From Bacteroidota bacterium (GTDB lineage Bacteria; Bacteroidota; Bacteroidia; Flavobacteriales_D; Crocinitomicaceae): DNA of 64,000 nt. A model generated the notes under the pieces. The model was not told where the DNA came from. It saw only the letters and a list, made by a program, of their open reading frames with translations, and searched no databases. A program made the position numbers and the translations under genes. The DNA is taken from assembly GCA_016192075.1 (NCBI GenBank), contig JACPUU010000001.1:1-64000 (forward strand). Reading direction: 5' to 3'. Positions 8,443 to 17,373 of this stretch are shown here, in pieces. The first letter of the stretch is position 1. The number at the start of each line of letters is the position of its first letter.

Positions 8443-8460
8443 GGATTGATTTAGGAAGGG

Positions 8461-8609
8461 TTTCCTCGCTCCGTTACACTTCACTCAGAAAGACAAGGGC
8501 CTCAGATGTAAGTCCAGGGTTGATGTGCGTTATGCGCCTGCAGCGCATAACGCACATCAACCAAAATAATCCTTCGGGGCCCTTGTCCTTCTGAGCACAG
8601 CGAAGAAGC
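8461..8609. repeat. Nested palindromic element with a 20-bp perfect stem
   Basis: The core is 20-bp perfect arms at 8518-8537 and 8543-8562 with a 5-base loop (ctgca). It sits inside an imperfect outer inverted repeat, agacaagggcc near 8491 against ggcccttgtcc near 8578. A related element without the core hairpin lies at 48721-48780, sharing cgctccgttacac and cttcgggg words, so this is a dispersed family. Confidence 0.75.
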
Positions 8610-8722
8610 TGCTGCTAAAATTTAAACAGTTTCCATGTTTGTTCTTTAGGCTTTCCAGGCTGTTTACGGGCTGATAGGTTTCTGCATTAGAGCCCGGTTG
8701 CAAAAAGAGGATGCTAAGCCAG

Positions 8723-8767
8723 CACTCGATTCAAACCAGCGTTTGAATCGTACCTGGAATTTATCCC
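8723..8767. repeat. Partial fourth copy of the two-hairpin repeat
   Basis: 45 bases match the start of the 86-bp unit at 8202-8442, with hairpin A complete (arms cgattcaaac/gtttgaatcg). The loop is cagc, the reverse complement of the gctg loop in the tandem copies, while the flanks keep the same orientation. Hairpin B is cut after atccc. Confidence 0.75.
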
Positions 8768-8865
8768 TTCTTTTTTCCCTGAAACAAATAATTGGTTTCA
8801 CATAACAGATAATAATTATTCAAAGTAAACTTCTGATTTTCATCGGAGGAGGAGGTGAATTGTTT

Positions 8866-8873
8866 TACATTTG
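8866..8873 (+). promoter_or_regulatory. -7 promoter box (TACATTTG) for the macroglobulin gene
   Basis: Matches TAnnTTTG and lies 20 bases before the ATG at 8894. It supports that start over the in-frame alternative at 8855, which would lie upstream of the predicted transcription start. Confidence 0.6.
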
Positions 8874-8893
8874 ATTCAACCTTTTCTAACGCT

Positions 8894-11800
8894 ATGAAAA
8901 ATCTGTTATACCTCTGTATTGCCATCCTGATTTCTGCCTGCGGGTCAGGCAAAGTAGAAGATGCTGAAGTTGTTCAGATAGATCCCGCATTTTCGCGTTA
9001 TGTCACTGCCTTTACCGGCGGCACAATTTCGTCAGAAGGTGTCGTTAAGGTACAGTTTACTGATGCAGTAGGGGCCGACCGGAAAGATGAAAACATGGCG
9101 CCGGTGTTTACCATTTATCCTGAAACAGAAGGTGCCGTTAGCTGGCTCGATGATCAAACACTTCAGTTTGACCCGTCTGAAATGCTGCATTCCGGCGTGC
9201 GTTACAAAGGAAGCGTTAACCTGGCTGAATTAATGGAGGTTGAGGCCGGTTTTGAATTGTTTGAGTTTAATTTCAGAACCATAAAAAAAGATTTCAGGGT
9301 TGAAATTGAACAATTTGCTACCTACAATGCTGCCGATTTTACCAAACAAAAATTAAACGGACACATTCATTTAAATGACGTTGTTGATTCATCACTCGTT
9401 TACACATTTCTGCAAGCGACACAAGATGGGGAGGAATTACCGGTAACCCTGACCAAAGAATCCAAATTCAAATGGAAGTTTGCCGTAGAAAATATTTTGC
9501 GTAAAGATGAGCGTTCATCACTCGCCCTCAGTTGGACAGGCGAAGAGGCTGGTATTGAAACGTCAGGTAACAAAGAAATCAAAATTCCGTCAAAAAATGA
9601 GTTTGTGGTTATGGATGTTGAGGTAACACACGCACCCGTACAGCATGTAAAAATTCATTTTTCTGATCCGCTGAATTCAACCCAGATTTTTGACGGACTC
9701 ATTTACCTGGATGGTCATGATGTAACAATGGTGGTTGACGGGCAGGTGGTAACCCTGTATCCGACAGAACGGGTGGTTGGTTCTGAACGTGTTAAGGTAG
9801 ACGGAACCATTGAAAATGCACGCGGGCAAAAACTCACTTCCAATGAATCATTCAAGGTATATTTTGATGATATAGCACCGGAAATTGAACTGGTTGGTGA
9901 AGGAAATATTGTGCCGCGTAGCGGCGACAGCCATTTTCCGTTTAAGGCCATTAACCTGAAATCAGTTGATCTTACCATCACCAAAATTTTTGAAGACAAT
10001 GTGCTCCAGTTTCTGCAGGAGAATGATTATGACGGTACCTATCAGCTGCGCAGGGTTGGGCGTGAAGTACACCAGGAAAAAATTGACCTGAACCCTGACG
10101 GAGATCTCAAATTGCATGACTGGAATAATTTTTCAATCAACCTGGGTAAATACGTAGACCTTGACCCCGGTGCCATTTACCGCGTTGAACTTACCGCAAA
10201 AAAAGAATATTCACTCTACGAATGTATTGAAAAACCAACCTTTGATGATGACCTTACCGCCTTTGCATTTACCAGTTCACAGGAAGAATGGAATGAGTCA
10301 GACTGGGAGGACTATTACTATTACGACGATTATTACTACTACGATTATTATGAGTACGATTACGATTATGAAACCGATCAGCAGGAACGCAAAAATCCCT
10401 GTCATGAAAAATTCTACCAGGACTTTTCAATAGCGCGTAATATTATTGTTTCAGACATTGGTATGATTGCCAAAGCCGGTGGTGACAAAACCATGCATGT
10501 TTTCACCACTGATCTCAATACTACTGATCCGCTGGCTGAAACAAGCCTCAAATTTTATGATTTTCAGCAGCAGCTTTTGGGTGAAACCAAAACCAACGAA
10601 GAGGGTATGGGTGAGTTGCGGATGGACCGTAAACCATTTGTGGTGGTTGCTGAATCCAACGGGCAAAAAGGATACCTGAAACTCAATGACGGTGAAAGTC
10701 TGTCACTCAGTAAATTTGATGTATCGGGTGAAACCGTGCAGCACGGTATAAAAGGGTTTATCTATACAGAACGCGGCGTGTGGCGTCCTGGCGACAGCCT
10801 TTTCATTTCATTTATGCTGGAAGATAAAGAAGATGTACTCCCTGAATCTCATCCGGTAAAGCTTGAGATTATTAACCCGCGCGGTAATGTAATCTATGAA
10901 AAAATAAAAACCATTTCTAAAAACGGGCTCTATGATTTCAGAACCAGAACCCGGCAGGAAGCCCTTACCGGAAATTATACCGCCAAAGTATCTGTCGGTA
11001 ACCGTACCTACTTCAAACAGCTGAAGATTGAATCCGTTAAGCCGAACCGCTTAAAAATTAATTTGAAATTTCCGGCCGAAAAACTGAACCCGAATTCGGG
11101 CAGAAATGTGAATATGGAAGTGGCCTGGCTTCACGGCGCTGTTGCCGGCGGTCTCAAAGCAAAAGTAGATGTTCACCTGGAGGCAACCGCAACCACATTT
11201 AAAAAGTTCAACGGGTTTGTATTTGATGATCCGCTGAAACAATTTGTATCAGAAGACAAAACAGTTTATGAAGGCGCGCTTGATGCAAATGGCAAATTAA
11301 CGTTTGATCATGGTCTTTCTTTGACTGAAGCCGCACCGGGTATGCTGAAAGCCTACTTTACAACCAAAGTATTTGAAAACGGTGGTGATTTTAGTATTGA
11401 CCGTACCTCCGTTTTATATTCACCGTACTCAGAGTATGCCGGTATCCGCGTTCCGGAAGGAGACCTGTACGGAGGAACACTTGTTACTGGTAAAGATCAC
11501 CCGGTTGAAATTGTCACCCTCAATGAAAATGGCGGATTTGTGAGCAGTAAGGTCAGTGTAAAAGTATATAAACTGGAGTGGCGCTGGTGGTGGGATAATT
11601 ATGACAACGACCTGGCAAGTTATATTTCACGTGAAAGTACCATTCCGGTTCAGCAGCGTGAAATTACTACCACCGGTGGAAAAGCTGTTTTTAAATTCCG
11701 CATTAACCAGCCTGAATGGGGCCGTTATTTAATTGTGGCAGAAGATCAGGTATCGGGCCATACGACCGGCAAAATAGTATTTGTTGACTGGCCGTATGAA

Positions 11801-14431
11801 GACCGTTCAAACCGCTCAAATGCTGAGAACGCAACCATGCTTACCTTCTCAACCGACAAAGAAACCTATGTAAAAGGAGAGCAGGTTACCTTAACCATTC
11901 CAACACCTGAAAAAGGAAAAGCACTGGTTAGCCTTGAAAGCGGAACACGGATCGTTGATAAATTCTGGATTGATACAGAGCAGGGTGAGACGAAGTGTAC
12001 TTTCACCACAACTGAAGAAATGGATCCGAATGTGTATGTTCATGTTACTCTCATTCAGCCTTATGCCAATACGCAAAACGATTTGCCGATCCGCATGTAC
12101 GGCGTTGTTCCCATTACGGTAGAAGATCCCGCATCACACCTGCAGCCGGTTATTCAAATGGCTGATGCGTTAAAACCTGAAACAACCACCACCATCAAAG
12201 TGGGCGAAAAAAGCGGCAAGCCTATGACTTATACATTGGCTATTGTCGATGAAGGATTACTGGATCTGACCAATTTTAAAACGCCGGATCCGTGGAATCA
12301 TTTTTATCAGCGTGAGGCATTGGGTGTAAAAACCTGGGACCTGTATGATTATGTGCTTGGGGCCTATGCCAGTGAAATGGATAAACTGCTTGCCATTGGA
12401 GGGGATGAAGACGGGCTGAACCGTAAAAATGTAAAAGCGAACCGGTTTGAACCCATGGTTCGGTTTTTGGGGCCTTTTGAAACCAACGGTAAGGTGAATG
12501 CACATACCATTCAGATTCCCAACTACGTGGGTTCAGTGCGTGTGATGGTTGTTGCCGGTGAAAGCACGGCGTATGGTCATGCTGAAAAAACGGTACCGGT
12601 CCGCAATCCGCTGATGGTACTTGGAACATTACCGCGCGTGGTTGGTCCGGGTGAAACAGTCACCTTGCCGGTGAATGTTTTTGCCATGGAAAAAAATGTA
12701 AAAAATGTGTCTGTCACCATTTCTACCAATGAATTTTTTAAAGTGGAAGGTGAAAAAACACAGTCGCTGACATTTTCAGAAATAGGTGACAAGATTGCCA
12801 GCTTTAAACTGAAAGTAGCAGAGAAAACAGGTATTGCAACCGTTTCCATTGTCGCTACCAGCGGCAGTGAAAAAGCACGTTTTGACATTGAGCTGGATGT
12901 GCGCACACCCAATGCCGAACAGACTGTGACCGTTGATAAAGTACTGAATCCGGGCGAATCGTTTGAGGGCGATGTCAATTATTTTGGTGTTCAGGGAACC
13001 AACAAGGCTTACCTTGAAGTCTCCAATTTCCCGGCAATTGACCTTGGCCGGCGCCTCGATTACCTGGTGCAGTATCCGCACGGGTGCATTGAACAAACCA
13101 CCTCTTCTGTTTTTCCGCAACTGTTTTTGGCAGATGTGATGGAACTGGATGCCACTAAAAAAGCACAAATTCAGGCAAACATCAATGCCGGTATTGAGCG
13201 CATCAAATTATTCCAGACATCCAACGGTGGTTTCTCTTATTGGCCGGGAGAATCGTATGACAATGAATGGGGCAGCAACTATGCCGGACATTTTTTACTG
13301 GAAGCTGAGAAAAAAGGATTTTCGGTTCCGGCCGGTATGAAAAATAACTGGATTAGTTTTCAGAAAAAACAGGCTAAAAACTGGAGCAAAGCCAACCAGA
13401 CGATTGATGGTTATTATTACGATGACCTGACACAAGCCTATCGCCTATATACGCTGGCGCTGGCAGGAAAATCAGAGCTGGGCCTGATGAACCGCATGCG
13501 TGAACGGACTGATCTTTCACTGCCGGCCCGCTGGCGACTGGCTGCTGCGTATAAAGTAGCGGGGCAAAAAGAAGTGGCGCTTGAACTGGTTCAGGGATAC
13601 GGAAAATCAATTCCGGAATACACCGAACTTTCATACACCTATGGCTCAAATACGCGTGATGAAGCCATGATTGTAGAAACCCTGGTATTGCTCAACATGA
13701 AAACAGATGCGGCTGAAATGGCCCGCGCACTGGCAAACCGGCTCAATGATGAGCAGTGGATGAGCACGCAAACCACGGCATACAGCCTGCTTGCAGTCAG
13801 CAAATTTTTAGGTGCATACAAAGGTGACACCAAACTGAAATTCAGTTTCAACGTGAACGGAACTGATGGAAGCCGGAATTCAGCATTAAGTATGATCAGT
13901 TTTGAACTGACTGAAAAATCAAAAGACGTAACTGTTAAAAATACCGGTGATGGTATTCTCTACGTTCGTTTAATTACCAAGGGAATTCCGGTAAGCGGCA
14001 ATGAGCAGAATGAGGCTAAAAACATTACGCTGAGTGTGAATTATTATGACATGAACAACAAAAAAATAGATGTCACCACTCTGAAACAGGGAACTGATTT
14101 TATTGCCGAACTGAATGTGAAAAACAGTGGCATCAGGGGTGATCTGAAGGAACTGGCACTGGTTCAGATTGTACCTTCAGGCTGGGAAATTCACAATTCA
14201 CGCATGGATGAATTCAGTTCCGATAAATCGTCATTCTTCACCTACCAGGATATTCGTGATGACCGGATTTATACCTATTTTGATCTGAGTTCCGGCAAAG
14301 AGAAAACATTCCGTGTACAGCTTAATTCAAGTTATCTGGGCAAATTTTATTTACCAGGTATAACGGTTGAAGCGATGTATGATAATAATGTTTATGGCCG
14401 CGTCAAAGGACAATGGGTAACGGTTCAGTAA
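8894..14431 (+). CDS. Bacterial alpha-2-macroglobulin lipoprotein
   Basis: A 1845-residue envelope protein expected to trap proteases by a thioester-linked conformational change. Started at 8894 it has a lipoprotein signal with lipidated Cys16 (LISAC). A series of beta-sandwich macroglobulin domains follows. The thioester motif GCIEQ has Cys1398 and Gln1401 and is preceded by YPHG, and a helical thioester domain comes after it (NGGFSYWPG). The usual partner pbpC (penicillin-binding protein 1C) is not adjacent; purC follows instead. An insertion at about residues 465-500 is almost entirely Tyr, Asp and Glu. Own promoter at 8866-8873 and terminator at 14512-14545, so it is probably monocistronic. 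Confidence 0.92.
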   Translation: MKNLLYLCIAILISACGSGKVEDAEVVQIDPAFSRYVTAFTGGTISSEGVVKVQFTDAVGADRKDENMAPVFTIYPETEGAVSWLDDQTLQFDPSEMLHSGVRYKGSVNLAELMEVEAGFELFEFNFRTIKKDFRVEIEQFATYNAADFTKQKLNGHIHLNDVVDSSLVYTFLQATQDGEELPVTLTKESKFKWKFAVENILRKDERSSLALSWTGEEAGIETSGNKEIKIPSKNEFVVMDVEVTHAPVQHVKIHFSDPLNSTQIFDGLIYLDGHDVTMVVDGQVVTLYPTERVVGSERVKVDGTIENARGQKLTSNESFKVYFDDIAPEIELVGEGNIVPRSGDSHFPFKAINLKSVDLTITKIFEDNVLQFLQENDYDGTYQLRRVGREVHQEKIDLNPDGDLKLHDWNNFSINLGKYVDLDPGAIYRVELTAKKEYSLYECIEKPTFDDDLTAFAFTSSQEEWNESDWEDYYYYDDYYYYDYYEYDYDYETDQQERKNPCHEKFYQDFSIARNIIVSDIGMIAKAGGDKTMHVFTTDLNTTDPLAETSLKFYDFQQQLLGETKTNEEGMGELRMDRKPFVVVAESNGQKGYLKLNDGESLSLSKFDVSGETVQHGIKGFIYTERGVWRPGDSLFISFMLEDKEDVLPESHPVKLEIINPRGNVIYEKIKTISKNGLYDFRTRTRQEALTGNYTAKVSVGNRTYFKQLKIESVKPNRLKINLKFPAEKLNPNSGRNVNMEVAWLHGAVAGGLKAKVDVHLEATATTFKKFNGFVFDDPLKQFVSEDKTVYEGALDANGKLTFDHGLSLTEAAPGMLKAYFTTKVFENGGDFSIDRTSVLYSPYSEYAGIRVPEGDLYGGTLVTGKDHPVEIVTLNENGGFVSSKVSVKVYKLEWRWWWDNYDNDLASYISRESTIPVQQREITTTGGKAVFKFRINQPEWGRYLIVAEDQVSGHTTGKIVFVDWPYEDRSNRSNAENATMLTFSTDKETYVKGEQVTLTIPTPEKGKALVSLESGTRIVDKFWIDTEQGETKCTFTTTEEMDPNVYVHVTLIQPYANTQNDLPIRMYGVVPITVEDPASHLQPVIQMADALKPETTTTIKVGEKSGKPMTYTLAIVDEGLLDLTNFKTPDPWNHFYQREALGVKTWDLYDYVLGAYASEMDKLLAIGGDEDGLNRKNVKANRFEPMVRFLGPFETNGKVNAHTIQIPNYVGSVRVMVVAGESTAYGHAEKTVPVRNPLMVLGTLPRVVGPGETVTLPVNVFAMEKNVKNVSVTISTNEFFKVEGEKTQSLTFSEIGDKIASFKLKVAEKTGIATVSIVATSGSEKARFDIELDVRTPNAEQTVTVDKVLNPGESFEGDVNYFGVQGTNKAYLEVSNFPAIDLGRRLDYLVQYPHGCIEQTTSSVFPQLFLADVMELDATKKAQIQANINAGIERIKLFQTSNGGFSYWPGESYDNEWGSNYAGHFLLEAEKKGFSVPAGMKNNWISFQKKQAKNWSKANQTIDGYYYDDLTQAYRLYTLALAGKSELGLMNRMRERTDLSLPARWRLAAAYKVAGQKEVALELVQGYGKSIPEYTELSYTYGSNTRDEAMIVETLVLLNMKTDAAEMARALANRLNDEQWMSTQTTAYSLLAVSKFLGAYKGDTKLKFSFNVNGTDGSRNSALSMISFELTEKSKDVTVKNTGDGILYVRLITKGIPVSGNEQNEAKNITLSVNYYDMNNKKIDVTTLKQGTDFIAELNVKNSGIRGDLKELALVQIVPSGWEIHNSRMDEFSSDKSSFFTYQDIRDDRIYTYFDLSSGKEKTFRVQLNSSYLGKFYLPGITVEAMYDNNVYGRVKGQWVTVQ

Positions 14432-14438
14432 TTTTTGA

Positions 14439-14472
14439 TTTGCAGTGACGGGTAGCGACCTGTCATTGCAAA
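14439..14472 (+). repeat. 15-bp stem-loop just after the macroglobulin stop
   Basis: tttgcagtgacgggt (14439-14453) pairs with acctgtcattgcaaa (14458-14472) with two G-U pairs and a 4-base loop, starting 8 bases after the stop. With the second hairpin at 14512 it may form a double transcript end. Confidence 0.55.
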
Positions 14473-14511
14473 TACGATCTTTTTCATAGAGGCGGGCGAT
14501 TGATTAACATA

Positions 14512-14545
14512 AAATCCTTCTGATTTTTTCAGAGGGATTTTTTTT
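14512..14545 (+). terminator. Intrinsic terminator after the macroglobulin gene
   Basis: aaatccttctga pairs with tcagagggattt (one G-U pair) across a 5-base loop, followed by an uninterrupted T-run to 14545. Confidence 0.8.
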
Positions 14546-14759
14546 AGTTAAAGCAGTTTTGCTCTCTTCAAGCCGGTCTGCTTCAGGCCAAATCCGTCAA
14601 AAATCCGTATCAGCTGTGTTCTGAAGGTGATGGGTGTATAGCATACGAATGCGTTGATTTGACGGGTGAAACGGATAAAGATCTGCCCGTCTGATTCTGA
14701 CATTTCATTCACATTTTGGCATTAGATATTCACAACTTTAATAAACCCGATTTTCTCAC

Positions 14760-14767
14760 TAAATTTG
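14760..14767 (+). promoter_or_regulatory. -7 promoter box (TAAATTTG) for purC
   Basis: Matches TAnnTTTG 26 bases before the ATG at 14794. A weak -33-like TTTA at 14737-14740 is 19 bases upstream. It lies inside the extended reading frame from 14716 and so argues for the downstream start. Confidence 0.6.
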
Positions 14768-14793
14768 CGGTTTTAAATGTAGAAAATACAACC

Positions 14794-15744
14794 ATGGCAA
14801 CCATTAAAACCTCAGCTTTTCATTTTCCCGGGCAAAAATCAGTGTATAACGGAAAAGTGCGTGATGTATACTTTTTGGAAAAGGAGTATCTGGTCATTGT
14901 TGCATCTGATCGTATTTCTGCGTTTGATTATATTTTGCCAAAACCAATTCCTTACAAAGGTCAGGTACTGAACCAGCTTGCGGCTAAATTTCTCAGTGCT
15001 ACGGCAGACATTGTTCCAAACTGGCTGCTGGGCACACCAGATCCAAGTGTAGCAGTGGGGCACCAATGTGAACCGTTTAAAGTGGAGATGGTTATCCGCG
15101 GTTACCTGGCCGGTCATGCGGCACGTGAATACAAAAACGGAAAACGCGTTTTATGCGGTGTTCAGCTGCCTGAGGGCATGAAAGAAAATGACAAATTTCC
15201 ACAACCCATCATTACACCGGCAACCAAAGCTGAAAGCGGTCATCATGACGAAGATATTTCACGCGAAGATATTATTGCCAAAGGCATTGTATCCAAAGAC
15301 GATTATGAGCAGCTTGAAAAATACACTTACGCCTTGTTTGAACGCGGAACAAAAATTGCAGCTGAGCGTGGATTAATACTGGTTGATACCAAGTATGAGT
15401 TTGGTAAAAAGAATGGAAAAATCTACCTGATTGATGAAATTCATACACCTGATTCATCACGCTATTTTTATGCAGACGGTTATGCTGAGCGTCAGGCAAA
15501 AGGTGAAAAACAAAAGCAGCTTTCCAAAGAGTTTGTGCGTGAATGGTTAATTGCCAATAATTTTCAGGGGCTTGAGGGGCAGACAATGCCCGCTATGCCC
15601 GATGAATTTGTCAATACGGTTACAGAACGTTACATTGAACTTTACGAAAAAATTACCGGCGAAAAGTTTGTGAAAGCAGACAATTCAAACATCGAAGCGC
15701 GCATTGAAAAAAATGTACTTCAGTTTTTAGCCACCTTAAAATAG
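14794..15744 (+). CDS. purC: SAICAR synthetase
   Basis: A 316-residue phosphoribosylaminoimidazole-succinocarboxamide synthase. It joins aspartate to CAIR using ATP in purine biosynthesis. Family blocks are all present: [33 protein letters not shown], and [13 protein letters not shown] near the active site. The length fits the Bacteroidota/eukaryote-like longer form. The reading frame extends 26 codons upstream, but homologues start near MATIKTS and the promoter box at 14760 lies inside that extension. A small membrane-protein gene begins 2 bases after the stop. Confidence 0.95.
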   Translation: MATIKTSAFHFPGQKSVYNGKVRDVYFLEKEYLVIVASDRISAFDYILPKPIPYKGQVLNQLAAKFLSATADIVPNWLLGTPDPSVAVGHQCEPFKVEMVIRGYLAGHAAREYKNGKRVLCGVQLPEGMKENDKFPQPIITPATKAESGHHDEDISREDIIAKGIVSKDDYEQLEKYTYALFERGTKIAAERGLILVDTKYEFGKKNGKIYLIDEIHTPDSSRYFYADGYAERQAKGEKQKQLSKEFVREWLIANNFQGLEGQTMPAMPDEFVNTVTERYIELYEKITGEKFVKADNSNIEARIEKNVLQFLATLK

Positions 15745-15746
15745 CT

Positions 15747-16160
15747 ATGAGTCTATCAGGTATAATTTACTGGGCACTCTATCTGGTGCTGGTGATTATC
15801 ACCTTTGGTACATTTCATTTTTTGATTACAGATCTTGAACCAACCTATCGCAGCCTCAACATGCTGGCCCTGTTTTATGTGCTGCTGAGTTATTTCATTT
15901 ACGCGGCAATCACACCGCTTTTTTTTATGAAAGTAGCCAGGGTGTCCTACGGTATGGGGTGGGTGTACATGTGCCTGAGTACGATTGTAGCCGGGTTTTT
16001 AATCTGGCTTGGTTTTGGTGACGGTGATTATTCGCCTGAATTTTATGAATACGAATTTGTAACAGCCGGTATCTGGTTTGGTTTTGTCAACACGGTAGCA
16101 ATGGGTTTTATCCGCTTCCGGAAATCATTCCGTGAAAAGCACAATACCAAAACCGGTTAG
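15747..16160 (+). CDS. Small four-helix membrane protein, function unknown
   Basis: A 137-residue protein with four hydrophobic helices (about 5-25, 38-58, 70-88, 106-124) and a short basic C-terminal tail (RKSFREK). No recognised family. The loop after helix 3 is acidic and aromatic (GDGDYSPEFYEYEF). It starts 2 bases after purC and is thus almost certainly co-transcribed with it. Its stop codon overlaps the stop codon of the convergent gene at 16157 by two bases. Confidence 0.65.
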   Translation: MSLSGIIYWALYLVLVIITFGTFHFLITDLEPTYRSLNMLALFYVLLSYFIYAAITPLFFMKVARVSYGMGWVYMCLSTIVAGFLIWLGFGDGDYSPEFYEYEFVTAGIWFGFVNTVAMGFIRFRKSFREKHNTKTG

Positions 16161-17098
16161 TTACTGGCTACGTCGTCTTTGAATTCCGTAATGGTATCCC
16201 ATTTCAGGTTGCTGATTTCTTCAAATGCTGTTTTCTGAAGAATAGTCATTGGGTAAATATCATCACATTGCGGCTGGGTATAAAGTATACGCTCATATCC
16301 CATTCGGTCCTTCATGTAAACGGTACTTTCAAAATTCATGGGGCAACCTTTTGTAATCTGACTCATGTCAAAACACAACACTCCTTTTACGTGATTGTTG
16401 CAGTAGAAAACAAGAACAGATACTTTTCCTTTGGGCAGCAAAATCGGGTAATTTTCCCAGGCCGGAATTTCAGCCCGTGCTTCACCGTCTACAAATTGTA
16501 CAATGGTGGTTTCTTCTGCTTTATCATTTTTGCATTTATAGTGAATGGTAAGCTGTGAATAATAGGCCAATAGCGGATCAAAATCCGGATCCTCCTGCTC
16601 AAAACGCCAGTTTCTGAAATTTTCAACTGTTTTTGTCTCGCGGTCTACAATAAATGAAAAAATTTCACCGTCATTGATCCAAGAACAGTGCGCACTCACG
16701 CAGCGCGTACCCGGTATTTCAAGTCCTGCACCCAACTCCGTATAAAAACTGTCGTTGACTTTTGTATCAGGTACAATCACAAAAACGCCCGTTTTAGAAC
16801 TGCCAAAATACCGGCTTTCAACAAACTGGTAATGAAACTGGCCTGTATCAAATTCAGTCAGGTACGCAGGGCTTTGTCCATCGGCAATCCAATTTTTAAA
16901 AATGGTTTCCACTTCTGTTAAATCGGTAACTGAACTCCGCTTTTCAAGAAAAGCATACCTTGGAAGTTTAACCTGGAGCGCTGAAATGCACTCATTTAAT
17001 CCTGGATTATAAACGCGTTTTGAATCAATTATTTCTGCGGCGTTGGTTGTTATAGAAGCAATGCTTAAAACCAGCAGCAGGGTAATTCTGTTTTTCAT
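16157..17098 (-). CDS. Secreted protein of unknown function
   Basis: A 313-residue protein. The start at 17098 gives a good signal peptide (MKNRITLLLVLSIASITTNA); the longer ORF from 17122 adds eight residues in front. The mature part has several cysteines, including CVSAHCSW and a later pair near CNNHVKGVLCFD, suggesting disulfides and a periplasmic or extracellular place. I recognise no domain. The gene is convergent with the purC unit, with overlapping stop codons, so no separate terminator fits between them. Confidence 0.6.
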   Translation of the reverse strand: MKNRITLLLVLSIASITTNAAEIIDSKRVYNPGLNECISALQVKLPRYAFLEKRSSVTDLTEVETIFKNWIADGQSPAYLTEFDTGQFHYQFVESRYFGSSKTGVFVIVPDTKVNDSFYTELGAGLEIPGTRCVSAHCSWINDGEIFSFIVDRETKTVENFRNWRFEQEDPDFDPLLAYYSQLTIHYKCKNDKAEETTIVQFVDGEARAEIPAWENYPILLPKGKVSVLVFYCNNHVKGVLCFDMSQITKGCPMNFESTVYMKDRMGYERILYTQPQCDDIYPMTILQKTAFEEISNLKWDTITEFKDDVASN

Positions 17099-17131
17099 AG
17101 TCGTGGTCATTTGAAAAGACATCTCAAAGGA

Positions 17132-17341
17132 ATGGAAGTACCGGCAGTATTCGAAGCCTCAACTTCCCAACGCGGCGTTTTACTTAACAGAAGGTATTTT
17201 GATTCTCCCTACGCAGGAAAATGATTTTACGCTTTGGAAAAATTTGCCGGCTCTTCAGCGGAGATGGATAAAGCGATTGCAAACAATTACACCGTTGTAA
17301 AAGTAAATAACCACTTCATTTTATGCGAATTACAAAAATAG
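17132..17341 (+). pseudogene. Possible gene relic interrupted by a TGA stop
   Basis: A 70-codon frame begins with ATG at 17132, has one TGA at 17222, and continues in the same frame with protein-like composition (YALEKFAGSSAEMDKAI, then NNYTVVKVNNHFILCEL) to a TAG at 17339. The second half reads like a genuine C-terminus. It may be a decayed small gene, or the half after the stop may be translated from the ATG at 17264. No family recognised, and chance cannot be excluded for such a short stretch. Confidence 0.3.
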
Positions 17342-17373
17342 TGCTAAATTGGTAAGTGTCAAAAATCAATCCT

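Noticed and set aside
8406-8594. 62-codon ORF in the repeat region
   Set aside because: Made entirely of hairpin repeats; no start context or protein-like composition.
12276-12978. Several minus-strand ORFs inside the macroglobulin gene
   Set aside because: They mirror codon structure of a certain gene and resemble no protein family.
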